Positions 1 to 8,056 of a stretch of 64,000 bases of DNA are shown here, piece by piece; position 1 is the first letter of the stretch, and each line of letters begins with the position of its first letter. A program made the position numbers and the translations under genes. Source of the stretch: Pseudomonas saudimassiliensis (GTDB lineage: Bacteria; Pseudomonadota; Gammaproteobacteria; Pseudomonadales; Pseudomonadaceae). The notes beneath the pieces are model-generated. The model was not told the origin of the DNA, did no database searches, and worked only from the letters and a program-made list of their open reading frames with translations. The DNA lies in NCBI RefSeq assembly GCF_000939975.1, contig NZ_LK391969.1, positions 838,693 through 902,692 of the forward strand, in the 5' to 3' direction.

Positions 1-354
1 GTAGCGCTGTTTCTGGTCTTCGCTGCCGAAGGCGATCAGGGTCGGGCCGGCCAGGCCTTCGCCGATGTGGCCTACACGGCCGGGGCCACCGGCGCGGGCG
101 TATTCCTCGAAAAAGATCACCTGCTGCTCGATGGAAGCGCCGCGGCCGCCGTATTCCGTTGGCCAGCCGACACAGGTCCAGCCGCCAGCGGCCAGGTGCT
201 GCTCCCAGCGTTTGCGCTCGGCGGGGAACATATGCTCGTCGCCGGGGCCGCCGCGGAATTTCAGCTGGGCAAATTCGCCGGTGAGGTTATCGCGTAGCCA
301 GCCGGCGATCTCTTCACGGAAGGCTTCGTCGGCAGCGCTGAAGGTCAGTTTCAT
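1..354 (-). CDS. Acyl-CoA dehydrogenase, large-type subunit (partial, C-terminus beyond left edge)
   Basis: Only the first 118 codons are in the window. The ATG lies at 354 and the reading frame runs off the left edge with no stop. The translation starts MKLTFSAADEAFREEI and contains GWPTEYGGRGA and FFEEYARAGGP, which fits the N-terminal helical domain of acyl-CoA dehydrogenases (FAD flavoenzymes that oxidise acyl-CoA thioesters to enoyl-CoA). It follows the dehydrogenase at 365-1546 after 10 nt, so the two probably form one of the alpha-beta heteromeric dehydrogenases known in steroid degradation. The substrate cannot be read from the sequence. Confidence 0.85.
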   Translation of the reverse strand, partial: MKLTFSAADEAFREEIAGWLRDNLTGEFAQLKFRGGPGDEHMFPAERKRWEQHLAAGGWTCVGWPTEYGGRGASIEQQVIFFEEYARAGGPGRVGHIGEGLAGPTLIAFGSEDQKQRY

Positions 355-364
355 GTTGGTTTCC

Positions 365-1546
365 TCAATCCAGCAGCAGGCCGGCAATCAGCTCGCGCTG
401 CGCATCGCCGTTGCCCAGGTAGAGTTCGCTGGCCTTGGCCCGTTTGAAATACAGGTGCACGTCATATTCCCAGGTAAAACCCACGCCGCCATGCAACTGG
501 ATGGCGCTGCCGGCGTTGAAGAACAGGGTGTCGGAGCAGTAGGCCTTGGCCATGGCGGCGGCTTCGGGCAGCTCTGCAGCCAGCGCCGGGTCACCGTCAG
601 CGCTCAGGGCTTCCTGGGCGACGCAGGCGGCGTAGTACACCGCCGAGCGCGCCACTTCGCACTTGAGCTGCATGTCTGCAGCCTTGTGCTTGAGCGCCTG
701 GAAACTGGCGATGGGGCGGCCGAACTGCACCCGCTCCTGCATGTAGGCCACGCTCATGTCCAGGGTCTTCTGGGCGGCGCCCATCTGCTCGGCGGCCAGT
801 GCCACCTTGGCCAGATCGATCAGCGTGCACAGTGCCGCGCCGCCCTGCCCGGCCTCGCCGAGCAGGGCGCTGCCCGGCACCTGCACGCGGCTGAGTTGCA
901 GCGCGGCCTGGCGGCGGGTCTGATCCATGGTGGGCAGCCACTGGCGCTGTATGCCCGGCGTGGAGGCCGGTACCGCGAACAGGGAGATGCCGTCGGTGCC
1001 GCTGGTGCCCGGCTGGCGGGCGGCGATGATCAGCAGGTCGGCGGTATGCCCGTCGATGACGTAGCGCAGCTCGCCGTCCAGCTCGAAGCCGTCGGCGCCG
1101 GGCCGCCAGGTGGCGGTCACCGCGTTGCAGTCCCATTGCCCGCCGTGGTGCGCCGCCTGCGGGCCGGTCCAGGCCAGGGTCGCGGTCAGGCTGCCATCGA
1201 CGATGGCTGGCAGGTATTGCTGCTTCTGCTCGTCGTTGCCCGCCACCAGCAAACTGCTGACACCCAGGCAGACGGTGCTGAAGAAGGGCGAGCACAGGAG
1301 TACCCGGCCCATCTGTTCCAGCACCGCGCAGAGTTCGACATAGCCCAGGCCCATGCCGCCGTACTGCTCCGGCACGCTGATCGCCTGGAAGCACAGTTCC
1401 TGGCAGATGCGTTGCCAGAGTTCCGGGTCAAATCCCGCTTCGGTGGCCATGGCCTGGCGCACCGCGGCCGGGGTGGACACGTCCTCCAGGAAGGCCCGGG
1501 CGGTGTCGCGGATCATCTGCTGCTCTTCGGTGAAACGGAATTCCAT
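365..1546 (-). CDS. Acyl-CoA dehydrogenase, partner subunit
   Basis: This 393-aa protein starts at an ATG preceded by GGAGGA. It shows the acyl-CoA dehydrogenase fold: N-terminal helices (MEFRFTEEQQMIRDTARAF), an SVPEQYGGMGLG stretch, then the C-terminal flavin-contacting helices with RVQFGRPIASFQALKHKAAD and LHGGVGFTWEYDVHLYFKRA near residues 340-370. Short dehydrogenases ending in this GFTWE block typically pair with a second, longer subunit in bacterial steroid catabolism. The partner is most likely the partial gene at the left edge. It sits between an SDR and that partner in one operon read from the promoter at 2506-2550. FAD oxidation of a CoA-thioester intermediate is inferred; the exact step is not known. 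Confidence 0.88.
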   Translation of the reverse strand: MEFRFTEEQQMIRDTARAFLEDVSTPAAVRQAMATEAGFDPELWQRICQELCFQAISVPEQYGGMGLGYVELCAVLEQMGRVLLCSPFFSTVCLGVSSLLVAGNDEQKQQYLPAIVDGSLTATLAWTGPQAAHHGGQWDCNAVTATWRPGADGFELDGELRYVIDGHTADLLIIAARQPGTSGTDGISLFAVPASTPGIQRQWLPTMDQTRRQAALQLSRVQVPGSALLGEAGQGGAALCTLIDLAKVALAAEQMGAAQKTLDMSVAYMQERVQFGRPIASFQALKHKAADMQLKCEVARSAVYYAACVAQEALSADGDPALAAELPEAAAMAKAYCSDTLFFNAGSAIQLHGGVGFTWEYDVHLYFKRAKASELYLGNGDAQRELIAGLLLD

Positions 1547-1561
1547 GGCGATTCCTCCGAA

Positions 1562-2446
1562 TCAGGCGCCGTATACCGGCTGCGCTGGAATCTCGGCCGC
1601 CAGCAGGGCCTGCATGGCCTCGCCCACTTCGGCGGGCAGCCAGCGGGCGCCCTTGTCCACGCCCTGGGTAGTACGCCAGCCATCGGCGATGGAGATCTTG
1701 CCGCCTTCGGATTCGAATACCCGACCGGTGATGTGGGCCGCCTCGGCGCTGGCCAGCCAGGCCAGCAGCGAGCTGACGTTTTCCGGGGCCCAGTAGTCGA
1801 AGCTGCCGTCGTCCGGTTTGGCCATGCGGGTCGCCATGGATTCGACCGCGGTGGTCATACCGGTGCGGGCCGCCGGGGCCACGGCGTTGGCGGTGATACC
1901 GTAGCGGCGCAGCTCGGCGGCCTGGTTGAGGGTCAGCGCGGCGATGCCGGCCTTGGCGGCGGCGTAGTTGGACTGGCCGATGGAACCCTGCAGGCCGGCG
2001 CCGGAGGTGGTATTGATGATGCGCGCATCGACCCTGTTGCCGGCCTTGGCCTGGTCGCGCCAATAGTGCACGGCGTGGGAGCTGATGCAGAAATGGCCCT
2101 TGAGATGCACGGCCATGATGGTGTCCCATTCGGCCTCGGTCATGGAGGCGAACATGCGGTCGCGGTTGACCCCGGCGTTGTTGACCACCACATGCAGGTC
2201 GCCGTAGGTCTCGATGGCCTGCTTGACCGCATTCTCGCTGTCGGCGTAGTGGGTGATATCGGAGGTGTTGACCACTGCCCGCCCGCCCGCTGCAACGATC
2301 TCGTCCACCACCTTCTGGGCGGCGTCACGGTTGATGTCGTTGACCAGTACGCAGGCACCTTCACTGGCAAACACCCGTGCATGGGCCGCACCCAGTCCGC
2401 CACCGGCGCCGGTGATGATGACTACTCTGTCGTTAAGAATTCCCAT
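1562..2446 (-). CDS. Short-chain dehydrogenase/reductase (3-hydroxyacyl-CoA dehydrogenase-like)
   Basis: A 294-aa SDR. The start MGILNDRVV at 2446 was chosen because AGGGGAACAG lies just upstream, whereas the longer frame would cover the promoter. The nucleotide-binding motif is TGAGGGLG (about residues 12-19), followed by NNAG, and the catalytic Tyr-Lys pair is in SNYAAAKAG. Length and motif spacing resemble the SDR half of multifunctional beta-oxidation enzymes and SDRs of the mycobacterial KstR2 regulon, so oxidation of a 3-hydroxyacyl-CoA or ring hydroxyl of a HIP-derived CoA ester is plausible but inferred. It is the first gene of the operon under the palindrome at 2533-2550 and is followed 15 nt later by an acyl-CoA dehydrogenase. 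Confidence 0.87.
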   Translation of the reverse strand: MGILNDRVVIITGAGGGLGAAHARVFASEGACVLVNDINRDAAQKVVDEIVAAGGRAVVNTSDITHYADSENAVKQAIETYGDLHVVVNNAGVNRDRMFASMTEAEWDTIMAVHLKGHFCISSHAVHYWRDQAKAGNRVDARIINTTSGAGLQGSIGQSNYAAAKAGIAALTLNQAAELRRYGITANAVAPAARTGMTTAVESMATRMAKPDDGSFDYWAPENVSSLLAWLASAEAAHITGRVFESEGGKISIADGWRTTQGVDKGARWLPAEVGEAMQALLAAEIPAQPVYGA

Positions 2447-2505
2447 CTCTGTTCCCCTGTTCGTGTGCCGACGCCGCCCAGCGGCGCTGTCAGGCGTGGG
2501 GAATG

Positions 2506-2550
2506 ATTGTTGCCAGCGGCCCCTTTGCAATCATCGTCCATAGAGACTAA
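2506..2550 (-). promoter_or_regulatory. Operator-promoter module 1 (island palindrome plus -10)
   Basis: The 18-mer ATCGTCCATAGAGACTAA occupies 2533-2550 (plus-strand reading). On the minus strand it is followed after 21 nt by AACAAT (2511-2506), a plausible -10. The predicted start of transcription is near 2499, about 53 nt before the SDR start codon at 2446. One of eight such modules in the island. Confidence 0.72.
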
Positions 2551-2587
2551 AGGGCCGAGTTGACGGGTGCGCACCGCGCACGCGGGG

Positions 2588-3820
2588 CTAGCGCTCCGGC
2601 CTGAACCGCTGTTCCGGCTGGATGATTACCGGCGTTGGACGTTGCTCCAGGTGGGCGATATCGCCCAGCCCGAGGGAGACAATGCTGTTGAGCATGACCC
2701 TGACCAGCTCGGCCTGGCGCTTGATGCCGGTCTTGGCGAAGATCGAGCGCAGATGCGCGCGGGCGGTGTTGCGGGTGATACCGAGCTTCTCGGCGGTTTC
2801 CTCCAGCGACAGGCCGTTGGCCAGCTCCAGCGCCAGGGTGGTTTCGGCCGGGGTGAAGGCGAACAGCTCCTGGGCCACCTTGCTGCTCATTTGCACGTCG
2901 CCCACCGCATCACGCACATAGACCATGACCACCGGCTGGCCGCGCCCTTCCATCCATCCGGAGCTGCGGATGGGCTCGATGACTACGCCCAGGCTCACCT
3001 GGCCGGATGGCCGAGCCACGGATATCGCGCCGGAGACCGCCTGCGCGGTACGCAGGTCCCTGGATTCGGCGGCATAGCGGATGAACCGGTACAGCTCGCG
3101 GTTATCACTGGGGTAGCTGGCCTCCAACCGCGAGCCGACCAGCTTCAGCCCGTCGGCTTGGGCCAGCAGGCTCCGCGCCACCGCATTGAGTTGCAGCACG
3201 TTGCCCGCCTCGTCCAGAACCAGGCTGGCAATTGACAACCGATTGACCGCCTCGGAGTAGAGATTGCCCATGGACTCGCGCCGTTCCAGCAGGTCATGGA
3301 AGTCCAGGCTGCTGCGCAGATGCGGCAGCAACCGCGCGCACAGCGCCCGGTCCTCCTCGGCAAAGGCAGGCTGGCCATGGCCTCGGGAAATGCGCAGGCC
3401 GATGATCCCCGACTGGGTGCTCAGATCCGCGCCCATGACATGGTAGGCGTCACTGGGCCGGGCGTATTCCCGGTAGTAGCGACTGCTTTCCCATTCGGCC
3501 CTGCTCATCAGGTCTTCGATGCAGAACACCCGGTCCACCGGCAGCCGCGCCAACGGTGTATCCCCGGGGAAATACTTGAACAGCGCTACCCGGCCTTCCA
3601 CCTGATGACTGCCGGCCACCAGCATCAGCGCCACGTCCTCCGCCTCGGAGATATGCAGGATGAGCGATACGAAGTTGGCCGCGAACAGGCCGCGCAGCTC
3701 TTCCAGGGCATCATGCAGATGCTCGGTATGCAGTGCGCCCGAGTAGATCTTGCCGACGATGCGGTCATACTCGTCCAGCGATAACCGGGAGGAACGAGTT
3801 GCTTCAGTATTCACCGACAT
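2588..3820 (-). CDS. LuxR-type transcriptional regulator, TesR-like
   Basis: A 410-aa regulator. The start MSVNTEATRS at 3820 has AAGGGGG upstream. The C-terminus (about residues 320-378) is a LuxR-type helix-turn-helix: FTPAETTLALELANGLSLEE, then the recognition region ITRNTARAHLRSIFAKTG. The N-terminal 300 residues look like PAS/GAF-type sensory domains (DEAGNVLQLNAVARSLL is PAS-like), so it is probably a one-component sensor; there is no receiver domain. LuxR-type TesR controls testosterone genes in Comamonas testosteroni, which makes this the natural regulator of the island and of the eight palindromes. It is co-oriented with the fadA6 operon but separated from it by a hairpin. No palindrome was seen directly upstream, so it may be read through or use a weak private promoter. 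Confidence 0.85.
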   Translation of the reverse strand: MSVNTEATRSSRLSLDEYDRIVGKIYSGALHTEHLHDALEELRGLFAANFVSLILHISEAEDVALMLVAGSHQVEGRVALFKYFPGDTPLARLPVDRVFCIEDLMSRAEWESSRYYREYARPSDAYHVMGADLSTQSGIIGLRISRGHGQPAFAEEDRALCARLLPHLRSSLDFHDLLERRESMGNLYSEAVNRLSIASLVLDEAGNVLQLNAVARSLLAQADGLKLVGSRLEASYPSDNRELYRFIRYAAESRDLRTAQAVSGAISVARPSGQVSLGVVIEPIRSSGWMEGRGQPVVMVYVRDAVGDVQMSSKVAQELFAFTPAETTLALELANGLSLEETAEKLGITRNTARAHLRSIFAKTGIKRQAELVRVMLNSIVSLGLGDIAHLEQRPTPVIIQPEQRFRPER

Positions 3821-3862
3821 CAGAGCCCCCTTGCGATGCTGCACGCGCCCTGCGCAGCTCAG

Positions 3863-3884
3863 CTGCCCCCTAGCCTGGGGGCAG
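3863..3884 (-). terminator. Hairpin between fadA6 and the LuxR gene
   Basis: Perfect 8-bp stem CTGCCCCC (3863-3870) and GGGGGCAG (3877-3884) with a 6-nt loop, in the gap between the fadA6 stop and the regulator start. There is no T-tract, so it may only attenuate read-through from the long operon into the regulator gene. Confidence 0.4.
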
Positions 3885-3903
3885 TCGAGCCGCCACGGTG
3901 CTG

Positions 3904-5055
3904 CTACAGCCGCTCGATAATGGTCACGTTGGCCTGCCCGCCGCCTTCACACATGGTCTGCAGGCCGTAGCGGCCGCCGCTGCGCTCGAGCTCATGCAGC
4001 AGGCTGGTCATCAGCCGCGCGCCGGTGGCACCGAGGGGGTGACCGAGAGCGATAGCGCCGCCATTGACGTTGGTTTTCGCGGGGTCGTAGTCCAGCTCTT
4101 TCTGCCAGGCCATGACCACCGAGGCGAAGGCTTCGTTGATCTCCACCAGGTCGATATCGGCCATCTGCATGCCGGCCCGTTGCAACGCCTTGCGGGTCGC
4201 GGCGATGGGCGCGGTCAGGTGCCAGATCGGGTCGTCGCCCATCACCGTCAGGTTATGCACCCGCGCCCGCGGGGTCAGGTTGTAGCGTTTCAGCGCCGCT
4301 TCCGAGACCACCAGCATGGCGGCCGAGGCGTCGCAGGTCTGGCTGGATACCGCGGCGGTGATATCCGGGAACTGCGGATCGACCGGCTCCAGCGACGCCA
4401 TCTTCTCCAGGGTGGTCTCCCGGGGCGTTTCATCCACGGCCAGGCCGTTCAGGGCCACGATTTCCCGCTCGAAGCGCCCTTCGGCGATGGCCTGCAATGC
4501 ACGGCGGTGGCTTTCCAGGGCGAAGGCTTCCATCTCGGCCCGGCTGATCTGCCAGTGGCTGGCGATACGCTGGGCGGAATAGAACTGGTTGACCGGCTGG
4601 CCGCCAAAACGCGCCTGCCAGCCCTGGCTACCGGAAAACGGGTCGGGAAAGCCTAGCGGCTGGCCGGCCAGCATGGCCGAGGAAATCGGAATCTGGGTCA
4701 TGGTCTGCACGCCGCCCACCGCCACCACATCCTGGGTGCCGCTCATCACCGCCTGGGCGGCGAAGTGCAGCGCCTGCTGGGACGAGCCGCACTGGCGGTC
4801 CACGGTGGTGCCGGGCACGTTCAGCGGCAGGCCCGCAGCCAGCCAGCTGGTGCGGGCAATGTCCCCCGCCTGGGAGCCGATGGTATCCACGCAGCCGAAG
4901 ATGACGTCGTCATACTCGTCGGCGGGAATGGCGTTGCGCTCGACCAGCGCCTTGAGCACATGGGCGCCCAGGTCGATGGCATGCACATTGGCCAGGCTGC
5001 CCTTGCGCCGGCCGGTGGGGCTGCGCAGGGCGTCAACGATATAGGCTTGGGCCAT
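3904..5055 (-). CDS. fadA6: Acetyl-CoA acetyltransferase of steroid C/D-ring degradation (FadA6-like thiolase)
   Basis: A 383-aa thiolase. The nucleophile Cys89 is in VDRQCGSSQQ, His339 in GGAIALGHPLGATGA and the second active-site Cys369 in QTMCEGGGQAN. The ending ANVTIIERL and the segment MSGTQDVVAVGGVQTM follow mycobacterial FadA6 very closely as I recall it. FadA6 cleaves the beta-keto CoA ester formed after opening of the last steroid ring (MOODA-CoA branch). It lies 3 nt after the acyl-CoA dehydrogenase at 5059 as the last enzyme gene of the ipd operon, just before the LuxR gene. Family and operon agree, so the assignment is strong. Confidence 0.93.
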   Translation of the reverse strand: MAQAYIVDALRSPTGRRKGSLANVHAIDLGAHVLKALVERNAIPADEYDDVIFGCVDTIGSQAGDIARTSWLAAGLPLNVPGTTVDRQCGSSQQALHFAAQAVMSGTQDVVAVGGVQTMTQIPISSAMLAGQPLGFPDPFSGSQGWQARFGGQPVNQFYSAQRIASHWQISRAEMEAFALESHRRALQAIAEGRFEREIVALNGLAVDETPRETTLEKMASLEPVDPQFPDITAAVSSQTCDASAAMLVVSEAALKRYNLTPRARVHNLTVMGDDPIWHLTAPIAATRKALQRAGMQMADIDLVEINEAFASVVMAWQKELDYDPAKTNVNGGAIALGHPLGATGARLMTSLLHELERSGGRYGLQTMCEGGGQANVTIIERL

Positions 5056-5058
5056 GAT

Positions 5059-6117
5059 TCACTCCCCGAAGGTGAATTGCGGGCCGATAGGGGCATCGGC
5101 CGCGAGGATGGCATTGGCCACCCGGGATTTATGGAAAGCGCGATCGCCCCAGGACGAATCCAGTGCCCAGGCGCGTTTCATGAACATCTGCAGGTCGACT
5201 TCCCAGGTGTAACCCATGGCGCCATGTACCTGGATGCCGTGGCGACCGGCCAGCCAGGCCGCTTCGCAGCAGGTCAGCTTGGCGTGGGAGACGTGCAGGT
5301 CGGCATTGGCCTCGTTGTGCGCCAGCGCATGGGCGGCGCGATACAACACCGGCTTGGCAAACTCGATCTTGCCCGCCACATCAGCCAGGTGGTGCTTGAC
5401 CGCCTGGAAGCTGCCGATCGGCTTGCCGAACTGCTTGCGCTGAACCACGTAGTCCACCGACAGGTCGAGCATGCGCTGGGCCAGGCCCAGGCTCTGGCCG
5501 GCTACCGCCAGCGCGCCGCGGTTGAGGGTTTCGGCCCAGACCCCGTGGCCCTGCTCGGCGCCCAGCACCAGACTGTCGGCGCTGGGGTTGAAGTTAACCC
5601 GGCTCAGCCGCCGCGAGCTGTCGATGCTCGGGTTGCGTTCGTAGCCGATGGCGTCACGGCGCAGGCCGTGCACTTCGCCCTGGTGCTCCAGCAGTACCAC
5701 ATCCGCCAGGTGCACATCGGCGATCAGCGGGTTGACGCTGTGCCCCACCGCAATGCGGACGCTGCCCTCGGCGATGCGCCCAAGCATTTCGTCCCGGCGC
5801 GGCGTGCCTTCGGGCAGTGCCCGGAGCAGGCCGGTGGCAACATAGGCGGTGTCGGCCATGGAGTCCGCGATGGCGTAGTAGCCCAGCTCCTGGGTCAGCA
5901 GCGACCAGGCGATATCATCCATGCCCAGGCCGCCTTGTTCTTCGGGTACCGACAGCGCGGTCAGGCCCTGCTCGGCCATCTTGCGGCGCAGCTCCGGCGA
6001 GCGTCCGTCATTGGTATCCCAGATGTCGCGCAGCATTTCCGGCGGCGCCTCGGTCATCAGGAAGCGGCTGATCGCTTCGCGAAAGGCCAATTGGTCTTCG
6101 GTAAAGGTAAAGTCCAT
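5059..6117 (-). CDS. Acyl-CoA dehydrogenase, short subunit
   Basis: A 352-aa protein. The start MDFTFTEDQ at 6117 is preferred; the longer frame would overlap the upstream gene. Typical features are SVPEEQGGLGMDD, RKQFGKPIGSFQAVKHHLAD and VHGAMGYTWEVDLQMFMKRAW near the C-terminus. It is shorter than the usual ~380 aa but has all landmarks of the subunit that pairs with a longer partner in steroid heteromeric dehydrogenases. The partner is the gene at 6128-7294, ending 10 nt upstream. By position it should act on a HIP-derived CoA ester or the open-chain dioxo-dicarboxylyl-CoA, as proposed for FadE31/32/33; which one cannot be told. Confidence 0.88.
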   Translation of the reverse strand: MDFTFTEDQLAFREAISRFLMTEAPPEMLRDIWDTNDGRSPELRRKMAEQGLTALSVPEEQGGLGMDDIAWSLLTQELGYYAIADSMADTAYVATGLLRALPEGTPRRDEMLGRIAEGSVRIAVGHSVNPLIADVHLADVVLLEHQGEVHGLRRDAIGYERNPSIDSSRRLSRVNFNPSADSLVLGAEQGHGVWAETLNRGALAVAGQSLGLAQRMLDLSVDYVVQRKQFGKPIGSFQAVKHHLADVAGKIEFAKPVLYRAAHALAHNEANADLHVSHAKLTCCEAAWLAGRHGIQVHGAMGYTWEVDLQMFMKRAWALDSSWGDRAFHKSRVANAILAADAPIGPQFTFGE

Positions 6118-6127
6118 GTCGGCTTCC

Positions 6128-7294
6128 TCAGGCTTTCGGCAGACCGAGCATGCGCTCGGCAATGATGTTGCGCTGGATTTCATTGGTCCCGGCGTAGATC
6201 GGGCCGGCCTGGGCAAACAGGAAGCCCTCCAGCCAGCTGCCGTGGTCCACCGCTTCCGGCGCCTGGCCGGTCAGCTCGCCGTAGGGGCCGAGGATGCGCA
6301 TGGCGGTTTCGTGCATCTTCAGGTCGAGTTCCGACCAGATCACTTTGTTGATACTGGCCTCGGCGCCGATCTTGGCACCCTTCTCGACCAGGCCGACGGT
6401 ATGGTAGGCGGCGTGGGCGTAGGCTTCGGCGCCCATCCAGCTCTCAATGACCGCATCGCGCACCCCGGGATCGCGCTCGGCGACCTGCGGGTTGGCCTTG
6501 TACAGGTCGACCAGGCGCCGGGCGGTCTGCTGGAAGCGCGCCGGTGAACGCAGCAGCAGGCCGCGCTCGAACCCGGCGGTGGCCATCGCCACATGCCAGC
6601 CCTGGCCTTCGGCACCCAGCAGGTTACCGACCGGCACCCGCACGTCGTCGAAGAACACTTCGGCAAAGGCGTCCTTGCCGTTCAGTGCCTTGATCGGGCG
6701 GATGGTCACGCCGGGGCTGTCCAGCGGTACCAGCAGGTAGCTCAGGCCATGGTGGCGGCTGCTCTGCGGGTCGGTGCGGAACAGGCCGAAGATCCAGTCG
6801 GCGAAGGTCGCCCGGGTGGACCAGGTCTTCTGGCCGTTGATCACGAATTCATCGCCATCGCGCAGCGCCTTGCTGCGGATCGCTGCCATGTCGGAGCCGG
6901 CATTGGGCTCGGACCAGCCCTGGGCCCACATGTCCTCGCTGGAGGCAATGCGCGGCAGGAAGTGGCGCTTCTGCTCCTCGGTGCCGAATTCCATGAGGGT
7001 CGGCCCCAGCAGCAGCTGGCCGTTCTGGTTGACCCGCATCGGCGCGCCGGCGGCGTAGTATTCCTCTTCGAAGATCAGCCACTCGATCAGGTCGCAGCCA
7101 CGGCCTCCCAGGTGTTCCGGCCACATGACCATGGACAGGCGGCTGTCATACAGCTTGCCTTCCCAGGCCCGGTGTTCCTCGAAGCCCTCGCGGGTGTCAT
7201 AGCTGGCCAGCGGCTTGTTCGGCACATTGGCCTTGAGCCAGGCGCGCACTTCGGCGCGAAAGGCTTGTTGTTTGGCGGTATAGGTCAGTTGCAT
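6128..7294 (-). CDS. Acyl-CoA dehydrogenase, long subunit
   Basis: A 388-aa dehydrogenase. The middle domain carries QGWSEPNAGSDMAAIRSKA (substrate and flavin contacts) and VINGQKTWSTRA. The C-terminus has AGPIYAGTNEIQRNIIAERMLGLP, the Y-x-G-T-x-E-I-Q block that places a Glu at the catalytic-base position of many acyl-CoA dehydrogenases. It follows the EchA20-like gene after 9 nt and precedes the short subunit by 10 nt, so an alpha-beta complex is likely. A role in the beta-oxidation steps of the C/D-ring pathway is inferred from the operon. Confidence 0.9.
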   Translation of the reverse strand: MQLTYTAKQQAFRAEVRAWLKANVPNKPLASYDTREGFEEHRAWEGKLYDSRLSMVMWPEHLGGRGCDLIEWLIFEEEYYAAGAPMRVNQNGQLLLGPTLMEFGTEEQKRHFLPRIASSEDMWAQGWSEPNAGSDMAAIRSKALRDGDEFVINGQKTWSTRATFADWIFGLFRTDPQSSRHHGLSYLLVPLDSPGVTIRPIKALNGKDAFAEVFFDDVRVPVGNLLGAEGQGWHVAMATAGFERGLLLRSPARFQQTARRLVDLYKANPQVAERDPGVRDAVIESWMGAEAYAHAAYHTVGLVEKGAKIGAEASINKVIWSELDLKMHETAMRILGPYGELTGQAPEAVDHGSWLEGFLFAQAGPIYAGTNEIQRNIIAERMLGLPKA

Positions 7295-7303
7295 GGCAGG
7301 TTC

Positions 7304-8056
7304 TCAGAAGCTGGCGTCGCGCTTTTCAACGAACGCGCGGCGAGTCTCGGCGGAGTCCGGCATGGTGTAGGCTTCCAGCGTGAAGCCCTGCTCCCAGCGG
7401 TACTTGTCTTCCAGGTTGCCGTCTTCGATACCGTTGAGGGCTTCCTTGGCGATGCGGATCATCGCCGGGCTCTTGGCAGCGATCTTCGCCGCCACGTCAC
7501 GGGCCGTGGCCGCCAGCTCATCGCGCTCCACCAGCCGTTCGATGAAGCCGTACTGCATGGCGTCCGGGGCGGACACGGTCTCGCCGGTGAAGTACATGTA
7601 GCGCACCTTCTGCACCGGGAACAGCCGCTGCAGGTGCGCCCCGCCGCCCATGGCGCCACGGTCCACCTCGGGCACGGCAAAGGTCGCGCAGCGCGAGGCG
7701 ATGAGGATGTCCGCCGCACCGGCCATGCCGATGCCGCCGCCCAGCACGAAACCGTGCACCGCGACGATCACCGGCACCGCGCAGCGGTGGATGGCCTTAA
7801 AAGTGGCGTAGTTGCCGGCGTTGACCCGCACGATGCGCTCGGGATGGGCGTCCAGTTCCTTGATGTCCACACCGGCGCAGAAGCCGCGCCCTTCCGAGCG
7901 CAGGATCAGCACACGCACTTCGGGGTTGGCACCCAGCGCATCAATCTGCGCCGCCAGGGCCAGCCACTCGTTGCTGTCCAGAGCATTGACCGGCGGCTTG
8001 TTGATCACCAGCTCGGCAATGCCCTGATTGATTTCCACGTTGAATGCGGGGTTCAT
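7304..8056 (-). CDS. echA20: Ring-opening crotonase-family hydrolase (EchA20-like)
   Basis: A 250-aa crotonase-fold protein. It contains INKPPVNALDSNEW, SEGRGFCAGVDIKEL, HGFVLGGGIGMAGAADI and VPEVDRGAMGGGAH. The GRGF-AGVDIKE block and the overall length match mycobacterial EchA20 (Rv3550), which hydrolyses the bicyclic HIEC-CoA and opens ring D to give COCHEA-CoA. The start ATG overlaps the stop of ipdC by 4 nt, so translation is coupled. Presence beside ipdA, ipdB, ipdC and fadA6 supports a ring-cleaving role rather than simple fatty-acid hydration. Confidence 0.9.
   Translation of the reverse strand: MNPAFNVEINQGIAELVINKPPVNALDSNEWLALAAQIDALGANPEVRVLILRSEGRGFCAGVDIKELDAHPERIVRVNAGNYATFKAIHRCAVPVIVAVHGFVLGGGIGMAGAADILIASRCATFAVPEVDRGAMGGGAHLQRLFPVQKVRYMYFTGETVSAPDAMQYGFIERLVERDELAATARDVAAKIAAKSPAMIRIAKEALNGIEDGNLEDKYRWEQGFTLEAYTMPDSAETRRAFVEKRDASF

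Noticed and set aside
65..2506. An 813-codon plus-strand open frame opposite the first three genes, and similar long antisense frames throughout
   Set aside because: They are mirror frames of GC-rich coding DNA; no family motif or ribosome-binding site, and the opposite strand carries clear enzyme genes.
3821..3903. A search for a KstR/KstR2-type operator or a ninth palindrome upstream of the LuxR gene
   Set aside because: Only the CTGCCCCC/GGGGGCAG hairpin is present; no match to the island palindrome or to a CAAG-CTTG type motif.
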